From positions 4,816,678-4,880,677 of the forward strand of contig JASKMD010000029.1 of the NCBI GenBank assembly GCA_030144725.1: a stretch of 64,000 nucleotides of DNA, in the 5' to 3' direction. Origin of the DNA: Haematococcus lacustris (Eukaryota > Chlorophyta > Chlorophyceae > Chlamydomonadales > Haematococcaceae). The position numbers were made by a program, and so were the translations under genes. This document shows positions 28,401 to 37,975 of the stretch, piece after piece. Position 1 is the stretch's first letter. Every line of letters starts with the position of its first letter. The notes under the pieces were generated by a model. That model had not been told where the DNA came from, ran no database searches, and worked only from the letters and a program-made list of their open reading frames with translations.

Positions 28401-29226
28401 GATTAAGGCGTGCAACAGATGACACAAGCCACAGCAGTAGTACATAGCCATTGCGGCATTGAGGCATTTCCTAACTTACCTAGAGTCAGGGCTGCATAGA
28501 GCACAATAGACAGCACACTGGGTGTGTTTGCAGGTGGATGAGGCCAAGAAGGTGTTGGCCCTGTACCTCACTCTCCTGCAGCCGGTGCTGAGGCAGCTGC
28601 GGGGCCGCCCCCTGAACGCCCTAGCAACCATCATCACTGACCCCACCTGGTAGCGTCGCCTGAACAGGAAGGGGACCATGGTGACTACACTGGCCGAGCA
28701 GCTGGCTCAGGCCCAGGCTCCCCACACCGACTTCCTCCCTGTTGGACCAGGGATGGATGACGGCCTGGTGTTCCTGCTGGCTCTCCAGGACTTCCCCCTG
28801 GTTGCCTACATGGGCAGCCACAAACTGTCACAAACTGCCCATTGCTGGCGGACGGCTGATGGTAAAAAGCAAGTGGTGGAATTGCAGGACATGGATGCCC
28901 TGGCCATGACCTTGCCACATCAACTGGGCACAGAGGTCCTGGTGAAGGCTGGGCAGCTGGTGTTGTTCCGAGGCAACACAGTACATGCTAGCAACGTGGG
29001 GGTGGCTGGCTCGTGCTGCGCCAGGCTGTATGGCTTTGGCCGGCCTGACACGGTGGCCGACAACACCACCATGAACACCTCTGAGCTGGGGGACTTGTAC
29101 CATGGGTTGTTTCAGCCCATCCAGGATGAGGGCATTGGGCCCAAGATGGCAGACTGGAACAGGCGCGGCATGGCAGGCCAGTGGGTCAGAATCTCAGAGC
29201 CATACAGCCCTGATCAGCGAATTTAA
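25441..29226 (+). CDS. Multi-exon protein ending in an Fe(II)/2-oxoglutarate dioxygenase-like domain
   Basis: Exons: 25,441-25,530; 25,604-25,728; 25,795-25,947 continued at 26,509-26,522; 26,606-27,409; 27,504-27,566; 27,634-27,711; 27,875-27,934; 28,017-28,385; 28,534-29,226. Start is MAAAAAGNNALEG. The middle has PAPSPAPQPAPAAGVQQ repeats. In the last exon HTD (28,723-28,731), then GSHK, then LVLFRGNTVHASN and CARLYG supply the HxD...H...R pattern of double-stranded beta-helix dioxygenases, closest in feel to PhyH or TET/JBP-like enzymes. Such enzymes oxidise small molecules or nucleobases; the substrate here is unknown. Lesions: SINE-like insertion in exon 3, an extra C near 26,905 shifting frame in the repeats, and TAG at 28,651-28,653. 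Confidence 0.6.
25948..26494 (-). mobile_element. SINE-like retroposon sharing the LINE 3' tail
   Basis: 547 bp flanked by a 14-bp target duplication GCTACCTTGTGGAA (25,934-25,947; 26,495-26,508). Read on minus it ends with a CTT-rich tail preceded by the hairpin CCGGT-TTTT-ACCGG. Its last 85-90 bp match the 3' end of the LINE at 0.95-1.03 kb; the rest does not. The 5' end has TGGCTAAGCTACC, a possible A-box, and TATATAAA, but no convincing B-box. It could be a SINE mobilised by that LINE or an internally deleted LINE relative. Excising it restores an open exon. Confidence 0.8.
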
Positions 29227-29287
29227 ACGATTGACAATGCATGGACAGCATGGGCTGGGGTTGGGCTACAGCTGAGGATCTGGTGTG

Positions 29288-30790
29288 GTGCCAGGACCCT
29301 GTGGACCAGGACTCTGCGGTGTGGAGCCAGGACCCTGTAGGTGTGCAGCAAGACCCTGAGGTATGGTGCCAGGACCATGTGATGCCAGGACCCTGTGGTG
29401 AGGGACCAGGACCCTGTGGTGCCAGGACCCTGTGGTGAGGTGCCAGGACCCTGTGGTGCCAGGACCCTGTGGTGAGGGGCCAGGACCCTGTAGATGTGCA
29501 ACAGGACCCTGTAGTGAGGTGCCAGGACCCTGTGGTAACAGGACCCTGTGGTGTGGTGCCTGAACCCTGTGGGCCAGAACCCTGTAGCCGTGCGGCAAGA
29601 CCCTGTAAGCAAATGTCGCAGGACCCTGTAGGCGTGCGGCAGAACCCTGTAGCCTAATGTAGCAGGACCCTGTAGGCGTGCGGCAGAACCCTGTGGACGT
29701 GTGTCGCAGGACCCTGTAGGCGTGCGGCAGAACCCTGTAGCCGTGCGGCAAGACCCTGTAGCCAAACGTCGCAGGACCCTGTAGGCGTGCAGCAGAACCC
29801 TGTAGACGTGGGTCGCACAACCCTGTAGGCGTGCGGCAGAACCCTGTGGACATGTGTAGCAGGACCCTGTAGGCGTGCGGCAGAACCCTGTGGACGTGTG
29901 TCGCAGGACCCTGTAGGCGTGCGGCAGAACCCTGTGGACGTATGTCTCAGGACCCTGTAGGCGTGCGGCAGAACCCTGTAGACGTGGGTCGCACAACCCT
30001 GTAGGCGTGCGGCAGAACCCTGTGGACGTATGTCGCAGGACCCTGTAGGCGTGCGGCAGAACCCTGTAACCAAACGTCGCAGGACCCTGTAGGCGTGCGG
30101 CAGAACCCTGTAGACATGTGTCGTAGTACCCTGTAGCCGTGCGGCAGAACCCTGTAGCCTAATGTCGCAGGACCCTGTAGCCGTGCGGCAGAACCCTGTA
30201 GACATGTGTCGCAGGACCCTGTAGGCGTGCGGCAGAACCCTGTAGACATGTGTCGCAGGACCCTGTGTGCCAGAACCCTGTGGGTGTGCAGCAGGACCCT
30301 GTGTGCCAGGACCCTGTGGTGCGGTGCCAAGACCCTGTGGTGTGGTGCCAGGACCCTGTGGTGCCAGGACCCTGTGGTGTGGTGCCCGGACCCTGTGGTG
30401 TGGTGCCAGGACCCTGTGGTGCCAGGACCCTGTGGTGCCAGGACCCTGTGGTGTGGTGCCCGGACCCTGTGGTGTGGTGCCAGGACCCTATAGTGCCAGG
30501 ACCCTGTGGTGATAGGCCAGGACCCTGTAGGCCAGGACCCTGTGGTGTGGTGCCAGAACCCTGTAGGCCCAAACCTGGTGGTGTGGTGCCAGGACCCTGT
30601 AGTGTGGTGCCAGGACCCTGTGGGCCAGAACCCTGTGGTGGGGTGCCAGGACCCTGTAGTTGTGCAGCAGGACCCTGTGGTGTGATGCCAGGACCCTGTA
30701 GACCAGGACCCTGTGGTGTGGTGCCAGGACCCTGTGAGCCACAACCCTGTGGTGTGGTGCCAGGACCCTGTGTGGAAAGGCACTCATCGT
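29288..30790. repeat. Right subterminal array of the 17.5-kb element
   Basis: Dozens of GGACCCTGT-centred units of about 20-43 bp. The part at 29.58-30.25 kb (CAGGACCCTGTAGGCGTGCGGCAGAACCCTGTAG) is the reverse complement of the left array. The outer parts are diverged variants with GTGGTGCC linkers. Confidence 0.92.
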
Positions 30791-31017
30791 AGGACCCTGT
30801 ACAGGGTCCTGGCACACATGGTCGAAAGCATCTAAACGGGGTCAACATGACCAACCACCGGCTTTGTAGGAATCCTAACGTGGTTCTAACACACATGGAT
30901 GCAAGGAATGATTCAAATATCTACACTCATAGGGTACACAGGACCCTGTACAGGGTCCTGCCGACCCTGTACAGGGTCCTACGACCATGATGACGCTAGG
31001 AACCTGTACAGGGTCCT
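30791..31017. repeat. Palindromes near the right end
   Basis: Perfect 20-bp palindrome AGGACCCTGTACAGGGTCCT at 30,791-30,810 and 30,940-30,959, a 16-bp core at 30,963-30,978, and a one-mismatch copy at 30,998-31,017. The left end has 14-bp cores. Confidence 0.95.
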
Positions 31018-31319
31018 AGGACACGGGCCATAGCTCATCACAGGCTGGGACTTTTAGCATGCCACCTACTAGGTTGGGCAGCTGTGACCACCCTTTACAA
31101 CCTCTCATACTCACATTACATGAAAAGTCACTTTGGTCACACGGTGCCAACTCCCTTAGCCAAGATCAGGGTCTCAGCCCCACACCTGGCCCAGCAACTC
31201 GACACCGAGTGAGAATTACACTTTGGCCCAAGAGAGTTTTGTCATCCTCTAGGTCACAGCAACCCACATACCAAGTTTCAGACCTCAACTCTCAGGTTTT
31301 CCAAGCCAGCCAGGCCTTA
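31018..31319. other. Right terminal region, related to 49.05-49.33 kb
   Basis: About 300 bp with colinear islands shared with 49,050-49,330 (AGCATGC.AC.TACTAGGTT; TCACTTTGGTC; CAACTCCCTTAGCC; AAGTTTCA...CTCAACT). Non-coding; likely conserved terminal sequence of a transposon family. Confidence 0.55.
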
Positions 31320-31321
31320 AT

Positions 31322-31592
31322 TTGCACGAGTGCTCAGTTGCAGCAGCCACAGAAGATGGCAGCAGCTTCCTTTTCAGAGATGATACCTGCCTGATCAGAT
31401 GCAACCAGTTTGGCAGCATGCTCAGGGTCAATGCTCACAAGATCAGAAACACCTACATCCTGGCAGCTGTCCCAATGCCAGATGGCCCTGATACAGACTC
31501 TGAGCCAGAGCAGCTATACAGCATCCAACAATCAGCTCTACAGCCAGATAACAGGGTACAGCTGGAGCCTCTCACCACCGTGACCGCACCTA
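31322..31592 (+). CDS. Copia gag-pre-integrase segment
   Basis: Continues the protease frame after the 17.5-kb insertion: SSFLFRDDTCLIRCNQFG then RNTYILA, the usual stretch before gag-pre-integrase. It is cut after the codon for TAP by element A and resumes at 35,059 in frame. Confidence 0.85.
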
Positions 31593-31744
31593 CACTCAGG
31601 ATATATAAGGACCGGTCGCGATGGGATCGACCATAGCTCATTGGATAGCTTGCATTTAGTCCGTTCGAACGGTACAAATCTTACGTTGTAACTCGCTACC
31701 ATCGCGACGAAAAAGGCCCGACAAAAAGTGTCCTGAAAAGTGCA

Positions 31745-32105
31745 TCGCTTGCTGCGCAGCAACGGTACATCCGTCGCTGCGCAGCAACGCGACACCTCTT
31801 GCTGCGCAGCAACGTTGCACTTTATACCCTTGCTGCGTAGCAACGTTACATCCCTTGCTGCGCAGCAACGTTACATCTCTTGCTGCGCAGCGACGTTACA
31901 TCTCTTGCTGCGCAGCAACGTTACATCTCTTGCTGCACAACAACGTTACATCTCTTGCTGCGCAGCAACGTTACATCTCTTGCTGCGCAGCGACGTTACA
32001 TCTCTTGCTGCGCAGCGACGTTACATCTCTTGCTGCGCAGCAACGTTACATCTCTTGCTGCACAGCAACGTCTACATCTCTTGCTGCGCAGCAACGTTTA
32101 CATGC
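31745..32105. repeat. TTGCTGCGCAGCAACG array, left arm of element A
   Basis: About 15 units of 25 bp: TTGCTGCGCAGCAACGTTACATCTC. Confidence 0.95.
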
Positions 32106-32109
32106 TGCG

Positions 32110-34265
32110 CACCTCAACACCTCAAACACCTCGCACACCTTGCTCAAACACCTCGCACAGGTTCTGCGAGTCCTTACGCCCATACACCTTGCAACACCAC
32201 GCAACACCACTGCAAAATGTATGCATCGTCGCCCGAACACCTCGCAGCACCACTACACAACGTATATACAACGACGCCCGAACTCCTCGCAACACCGCTA
32301 CGAACGACATGTATTGCTGATGCACATGCATTGATGCTGATGCACTGATGCTGATGCACTGATGCACTGATGCACATGTATTGCTGATGCACATGCATTG
32401 ATGCAAGGTGGCAACACCACACAACAATACAACATCACAACAACAACAACACAGCGACTCACGCCTTACACACCACTTATGCTATGTGCACAACTCCAAG
32501 GACTGGCTGCACCTCCTTGCTATGGGCTAACACCTCATCATGGGACTGCTAAGCACTTTGCCTTGCTGCCTATGCCCCATGGGACCATACCAGGTTGGGC
32601 TAGGCTAGGCTAGGCTGGGCTGGGCTGCGTTGGGGTGGGGTGGACTCGGCTAGACTAAGGAAGTAGGAAGTAGACGGGGTGGCGGACTTAGGAGGTGGTG
32701 GTGGTGGGACAGGAGAGGGAAGGAGGAAGGGGCCAAAAGGTTGGAGGGTGACCATCAAACCTGCAACAACAAGGGGTGGGCTTGCGGTTAGGCTGGGCAT
32801 TAGGGGCCACTCATGTGCTGGGGCTGGCCACTCACACATTTGATCCATGTTATGCCTTGTTGACTCCTTGGTGGCTCCTTGTTGGTTGTGACTCTACGCC
32901 GCTACCCTGTGTGCTTGCAATCACCAAGCACACGTGTAATGCTCCAGTTGTTGACCACTGCAAGCACACAGGGCTGGGAGGGGCTGGGAGGGGCTGGGCT
33001 GGGCTGGGCTGGGCTGGGCTGGGCTGGGCTGGGCTGGGCTGGGCTGGGCTGGGCTGGGCTGGGCTGGGCTGGGCTGGGCTGGGCTGGGCAAGGCGGGGCG
33101 GGGGACAGGGTGGGGACGTAACTGGAACTCCTGGCTGCTCCTTCTGGCTGCCACTCCAGGCTGCCGCTCCTAGCTGCTGCTCCTGGCTACACTACCAGGC
33201 TGCCGCTCTTGGTTGCCGCTGTGGAGTCTCCATCTGTCCGTCATGGTGAGGGTAAGGGTAAGCGGCAGCACCAGCAGCAGCAACAGCAACAGCAGCAGGG
33301 TATCAGCAGCAGCAGGGCAGCCGCAGCCGCAGCCGCAGGCGCAGGGGTTACGTTTGGGCTGGCTGTGCTGACACCCCAGCAGCATGTGCACTCACCTTCA
33401 GTCTTGGTTGCTTGACTCTAAGGGGGAGGGGAGGGGGGTTTGGCTGTTCGGCTGTTCCGCTGTTCCGCTGCTCCTCTGCTCCTCTGCTCCTCTGCTCCTG
33501 GCTGCAACTGATGGCTTGGGAGGTGGTGGTTGTGGTGCGGGGAGGAGAGGGTGCCTTGCTCCAGTTTACAAGGCAGGCAGGAAGGCAGGTGTTTCAGGGA
33601 GGGAAGGAGAGCGAGGCGAGTGGGATGATGCGTATTGCCTTGATACTGCAGCAAACACATGGCATGCAAGCGATAGGGCTAGGCACCTCGAGCTACATAA
33701 CTACAAGACTAGCCAATCACCATTTCCCGAGGTGAGGTGTGTGTGGGGAGGGTGGGGGGGATTGTGAATGGCGTAGAGGGGAGGGTGAAGAGTGGTGGGG
33801 AGGGGAAGGTGTTGCTCAAGGCTGCAGGACGTCGCTCCCGCTTCTGAATGCTCATGGTTGTTACCACCATGGGTACCTATCCTGGCCGCTCCCGCTTCTC
33901 CTAGCTGCTGAAGGACTCCTAACTCGAGGCTTCTGCACATGGCTCGCTCTCCTTCATGGCTCCCAACTGCCTTACGGGGCTTCTCCACTCCTCCGCTCTA
34001 TCGCACCTGCTGCCAATTTCCGTCGCTGACTCCAGATCCTACGGCTGGTCGCCAATGCTATGAGGCTACAGGCTAGCGACGGCTGGCTTGCTCGTAGCTA
34101 CCCTTTTGGCGACGATTGGCTGCTCCTGGCTGCTCCTGGCTGCTATATGCAGCATACCATTTTGGCGGGGCAGTCTGCTTTTCTTCGCGATCCTTTCCTT
34201 ACTTCGCGGTACCTCAGCGAAACCTACATGCAAGTCTACATGCAACCTGAAAGTTTTGTAACCTG
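32110..34265. other. Core of element A, non-coding
   Basis: Contains CATTGATGCTGATGCA short repeats (32,320-32,405), a GGTGGCAACACCACACAACA segment shared with element D (41,645 on), GGGCT arrays and CAG tracts. No coherent coding frame recognised. Confidence 0.6.
32985..33090. repeat. GGGCT pentamer array
   Basis: About 19 GGGCT units in element A. The same pentamer is in B (39,513-39,550), D (41,850-41,990, with GGGTT variants) and, inverted, in C (45,841-46,231). Confidence 0.95.
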
Positions 34266-34269
34266 AATC

Positions 34270-34880
34270 AGGCCCAGTTGCTGCGCAGCAAGGGTCTTAG
34301 TTGCTGCGCAGCAAGGGCCTGATGTTGCTGCGCAGCAAGGGTTAGCTCAGTTGCTGCGCAGCAAGGGCCTGATGTTGCTGCGCAGCAAGGGTAAGCTTTG
34401 TTGTTGCGCAGCAAGGGCCTTATGTTGTTGCGCAGCAAGGGCCTGATGTTGCTGCGCAGCAAGGGTTAGCTTAGTTGTTGCGCAGCAAGGGCCTGATGTT
34501 GTTGCGCAGCAAGGGTGAGCTCTGTTGTTGCGCAACAAGGGCCTTATGTTGTTGCGCAGCAAGGGTAAGCTTTGTTGTTGCGCAGCAAGGGCCTTATGTT
34601 GTTGCGCCGCAAGGGCCTGATGTTGCTGCGCAGCAAGGGTTAGCTTAGTTGTTGCGCAGCAAGGGCCTGATGTTGTTGCGCAGCAAGGGTGAGCTTAGTT
34701 GTTGCGCAGCAAGGGCCTTATGCTGTTGCGCAGCAAGGGTTAGCTTTGTTGTTGCGCAGCAAGGGCCTGGTTTTGCTGCGCAACAGCGAGGCACTTATAC
34801 CGTTGCTGCGCAGCAATGTTGCACTTTATACCCTTGCTGCGCAGCAACGTTGCACTTTATACCCTTGCTGCGCAGCCGCA
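34270..34880. repeat. GTTGCTGCGCAGCAAGGG array, right arm of element A
   Basis: About 22 units with the same palindromic core but different linkers (GCCTGATG, GTTAGCTTA) from the left arm. Confidence 0.95.
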
Positions 34881-35058
34881 CATGGGGGGGGGGGGGTACC
34901 TCTCGCGCGGATCGTTATATCTCCGCAACCGTTGTGAGTTAGGACTTCGTTCCAGAGCGAGGTCCCTCTTAAACTCACTGTTCTATCGTTCTATCGGAGC
35001 GGAATGTCCATCCGATGAAAAAAAGACTGACGCGTCGGCCTTATTTATCCTGAGTATA

Positions 35059-35545
35059 CTGCCTGCAGCGCCACATCCGACTCCCCTCAGGTGTGGCATC
35101 AGCGCCTATGTCATGCCTCATATGCTGCACTTGCACGCATGCAGTCAGAAAGCATGGTTAAGGGTGTAACTACCACAGCAGCACAGTTTGGAGCAGCTGC
35201 TTCTGACCCAGCTGTGTGTGTAGGATGTGTAAAGGGCAAGCAACGCAAGAATGTGGCATTTGCTGACCCACCACCAAATGCAGCTCCAGTGACAGCACCA
35301 TTAGGGCTGATCCACATGGATGTCTGTGGCCCCATGCATGCTAGGGCCAAGGACGGCAGCTTGTATGTAGCAACCTTCCTTGATGAGCACACCAAGCTGT
35401 CGGTATGTGTGCCCATCAGCAGCAAAGCATAGGTCCCCGATGTAGTCAAAGCAGTCATAGAGCGTCTTGAGACACAGTCAGGCTATCGCTGCAAGGCCAT
35501 CCGCACAGACAATGGCACAGAGTATGTCAACAGCCGCATGACCAT
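35059..35545 (+). pseudogene. Copia integrase, truncated, with in-frame TAG
   Basis: Gag-pre-integrase WHQRLCHASYAALARM with CVGCVKGK, then the catalytic core: HMDVCGPM (first Asp) and RTDNGTEYVN (second Asp). TAG at 35,430-35,432 interrupts after PISSKA. After EYVNSRM the sequence runs into a CAG-rich tract, so the catalytic Glu region and integrase C-terminus are missing. This copy could not encode working integrase. Confidence 0.85.
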
Positions 35546-35735
35546 CAGCAGCAAGGCCAGCAGCACCAGCTGCAGCACCAGCTGCAGCACCAGCTGCAGC
35601 AAGGCCAGCAGCACCAGCTGCAGCACCTGCTGCAGCAAGACCAGCAGCACCAGCTGCCGCATCAGCAGCAGCAAGACCAGCAGCACCAGCCGCAGCACCC
35701 TCAGCAGCCAGACCTGCAGCACCACCAGCAGCACT
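35545..35735. repeat. CAG/CTG-rich linker in copia
   Basis: Imperfect CAGCAGCACCAGCTG units replacing the integrase C-terminal region. In the RT frame it reads as an Ala/Pro linker. Confidence 0.85.
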
Positions 35736-35739
35736 AGCT

Positions 35740-37449
35740 GTGCACCCATCTGCACCCATGCCTGATGCACCTGACTCACGGCCCTCTTCGCCTGAGGCAC
35801 CTGGTGCACCCCAGCCACGGCGTAACCCACCAAGGGACCGACGCCCACCACTCAGGATTAGGCAGCCTGAGCTGTATGCCATGACTGTGTCAGACTCTCC
35901 CATCAATGACACACCCACTGTGGCAGAGGCCCTGGCTGGTCCCATGGCAGACTTGTGGGTTGAGGCTATGAATGCTGAGCTGGCCTCCCTGCATGCCAAC
36001 CAAACATGGTGCCTTGAAGAGCGCCCTGCCAATGCACGTGTGCTGCCTACCAAATGGGTACTCAAAGTGAAGCGTGATGCTGCAGGGAACATCGAGAAGC
36101 TAAAAGCCAGGCTAGTGGCAAAGGGGTTCTATCAACAATCAGGTGTGGATGTAGGAGATGTCTATGCACCTGTCAGCAAACATACCACATTGCGCACCCT
36201 CCTGGCCAAGGCAGCAGCTGAGGACATGGAGATTCATCAGTTAGATTTTGAGACAGCCTTCCTGAACGGCAAGCTAGAGCGAGGAGAGGTCATCTATGTG
36301 CAGCAGCCAGAGGGTTTTGAGGAGGGCAGCACTAACACTGTGTGCCGTCTGCAGAAGGCCTTGTATGGTCTGAGGCAGGCCCCTAGGGCGTGGCATGCCA
36401 GGCTGTGTGAGGAGCTGCTGAGCATGGGCTTCAAGGCCTCTGAGGCAGACCCTGCCTTGTTTACCCTGCAGTTGAGCACTGGCATGGTGTACCTGCTAGT
36501 GTATGTGGACGACTGCCTTCTGTGCACCCAGCAGGGGGACACCGCAGGCTTGGCCTACGTGAAGAAGCAGCTGTCCTCAGCATTCAAACTGAAGGACTTG
36601 GGTGAGGCCCGGTGGTTCCTAGGAATGCAGCTGACCAGGGACAGGGCTGAGGGCACCATCAAGCTTGACCAGCACAAGTTCATCCAGGAGCTGGTCACAG
36701 CCTACAGCAAGTCAGCAGCTCACAGCAAGCCTCTGCCCATGGCTCCTGCTGTTAAGCTAGTGAGGGAAGGGGATGCCTTGGACACAACTGTGCACCATTA
36801 CAGTGCCCTGGTGGGCAGCCTGCTATATCTGACCTGCTGCACACGGCCAGACATTGCTTTTGCTGCGGGCGCCTTGGCCAGGCACATGTCGGCACCTACT
36901 AAGCAGCACTGGGCAGCCGTCTGCAGTGTGCTGTGTTACTTGAAGGGCACAACAGATCAAGGACTCCTGTTTGGTGGTGTGTCAGGGCTGCAGGGCTACT
37001 CTGATGCAGACTATGCAGGAGACAAGGACACAGCCAGGAGCACAACAGGCTATCTGTTCACCTTGAATGGTGGTGCTATCAGCTGGTCCAGCCGCCTTCA
37101 GCCTACTGTGGCTATGTCAACAGCAGAAGCAGAATACATGGCAGCCTCTAGCGCATCTAAGGAGGCTTTGTGGCTGCGGAAGCTCATGAGGGATCTGCAT
37201 CTGGATGCTAGCTGTGTGCACCTGGGCTGTGACAACCAAGCAGCCATTCAGCTCCTGCACAATCCCATGGCCACCTCCAGGGCTAAGCACATAGATGTGC
37301 ACCACCACTTTGTTAGGGAGCGCATCAGCAGGGGTGAGGTAGCCTTCCACTACTGCCACACCTCCAGCATGCTAGCAGACATTCTTACCAAGCCTCTGGC
37401 AGCAGTCCAGTTCAACATGGGCAAGCAAGGGTGTGGGGTCTTCAGCTAA
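35740..37449 (+). CDS. pol: Copia reverse transcriptase and RNase H
   Basis: An intact 569-residue frame. The RVT_2 domain has KWVLKVKRDAAGNIEKLKARLVAKG (about 105-129), LDFETAFLNG (Asp169) and YVDD (255-258). RNase H motifs are SDADYAGD (421-428), TAEAEYMA (461-468) and CDNQAAI (497-503), with KHIDVHHHFVRE following. The product copies element RNA to cDNA in virus-like particles. The Met is only the first in frame; copia pol is normally one polyprotein with integrase upstream. No lesion is visible from here to the TAA. Confidence 0.95.
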   Translation: MHPSAPMPDAPDSRPSSPEAPGAPQPRRNPPRDRRPPLRIRQPELYAMTVSDSPINDTPTVAEALAGPMADLWVEAMNAELASLHANQTWCLEERPANARVLPTKWVLKVKRDAAGNIEKLKARLVAKGFYQQSGVDVGDVYAPVSKHTTLRTLLAKAAAEDMEIHQLDFETAFLNGKLERGEVIYVQQPEGFEEGSTNTVCRLQKALYGLRQAPRAWHARLCEELLSMGFKASEADPALFTLQLSTGMVYLLVYVDDCLLCTQQGDTAGLAYVKKQLSSAFKLKDLGEARWFLGMQLTRDRAEGTIKLDQHKFIQELVTAYSKSAAHSKPLPMAPAVKLVREGDALDTTVHHYSALVGSLLYLTCCTRPDIAFAAGALARHMSAPTKQHWAAVCSVLCYLKGTTDQGLLFGGVSGLQGYSDADYAGDKDTARSTTGYLFTLNGGAISWSSRLQPTVAMSTAEAEYMAASSASKEALWLRKLMRDLHLDASCVHLGCDNQAAIQLLHNPMATSRAKHIDVHHHFVRERISRGEVAFHYCHTSSMLADILTKPLAAVQFNMGKQGCGVFS

Positions 37450-37699
37450 GCAGGCACAGGTCTTTCTCTGATCTGAAACAGTCTGTGGTATCCAGCCTGT
37501 ACTGTGTTTCAGGACTGGAGCTTGGAAGGGCATTAGGCACAGGCATTGCATGCCTGCCAACAGCCGTTTAGTCCCTGCTTAGTGTGCTTTTGCCATGTAC
37601 TGGGAGTTGCCCGCAGTTGTTGCTTGGCTCAGGCTTGCATGCCTGCTGAACCGCCAGTTGTTTGCTTAAACAGTTGTTAGATGCGCTTGCCAGACCTCT

Positions 37700-37708
37700 G
37701 AGTGGGAG
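37700..37708 (+). promoter_or_regulatory. Polypurine tract
   Basis: GAGTGGGAG directly before the 3' LTR, the expected plus-strand primer. Confidence 0.75.
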
Positions 37709-37970
37709 TGTTAGTTGCATACCCTCCCGGTGCAGTTGAGATCAAGCACCGGGATTGTAGGGTGTGATTGCCAGCGGTCCGGCCGCGAAGAGTACGAGTG
37801 TGACTGCCGTATTTAGGGCAGGCACCCGGCAGTCGTAGGCACCCTGAACTGGTGTCCGCGTCTGCCCGTGCTCTTCTAACAGGTAGGCGCGAAGTTGCGC
37901 GCTAGCCTGTTGTGGCAGATCATTGTAAAACCCTGAACTGGTGTCCGCGTCTGCCCGTGCTCTTCTAACA
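37709..37970 (+). repeat. Copia 3' LTR
   Basis: 262 bp, 261 identical to the 5' LTR, followed by the target-site C run. Confidence 0.95.
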
Positions 37971-37975
37971 CCCCC

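Larger units (their letters stand above)
13832..31319. mobile_element. 17.5-kb Tnp2/CACTA-type DNA transposon with cargo genes
   Basis: Inserted in copia between codons for ...RAD and LHEC... . Ends are TAAGGCC (13,832-13,838) and its inverse GGCCTTA (31,313-31,319), with a 2-bp AT target duplication (13,830-13,831; 31,320-31,321). Removing it restores the copia frame exactly. Both ends carry arrays of the same ACAGGGT(C/T)CTG repeat in opposite orientation, as expected of subterminal transposase-binding arrays in CACTA/EnSpm elements. Contents: Tnp2 transposase on minus (about 14,971-21,983), an acidic gene (22,129-25,128) and a dioxygenase-like gene (25,441-29,226) on plus. The 7-bp TIR is short for CACTA, so superfamily membership rests on the transposase. 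Confidence 0.75.
31593..35056. mobile_element. Element A: CACTC-ended transposon with palindromic satellite arms
   Basis: Ends CACTCAGGATATATAAGG and CCTTATTTATCCTGAGT(A), with TA target duplication (31,591-31,592; 35,057-35,058). Excision restores the copia frame (TAP to TACSATS...WHQRLCH). The outer 100-190 bp match elements B and C. Arrays of the palindrome GTTGCTGCGCAGCAAC occupy 31,745-32,105 and 34,270-34,880. No transposase is seen, so it is non-autonomous. CACT termini suggest a CACTA-type element. Confidence 0.8.
12096..37970 (+). mobile_element. Ty1/copia LTR retrotransposon with nested insertions
   Basis: LTRs 12,096-12,357 and 37,709-37,970, both TG...CA, 262 bp, one mismatch (T at 12,260, C at 37,873). 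CCCCC target duplication at 12,091-12,095 and 37,971-37,975. Half-tRNA-iMet type primer-binding site at 12,358-12,370 and polypurine tract GAGTGGGAG at 37,700-37,708. Gene order is gag, protease, integrase, RT, RNase H, as in Pseudoviridae-type copia. The 25.9-kb span is inflated by a 17.5-kb Tnp2 element (13,832-31,319) and element A (31,593-35,056); the copia sequence itself is about 4.9 kb. A gag frameshift, an in-frame TAG and a truncated integrase make this copy defective. Near-identical LTRs imply a recent insertion. Confidence 0.93.

Noticed and set aside
31745..32105. Palindromic repeats with short spacers resembling a CRISPR array
   Set aside because: The linkers are nearly identical rather than unique, units lie inside a TIR transposon, and the genome is eukaryotic.
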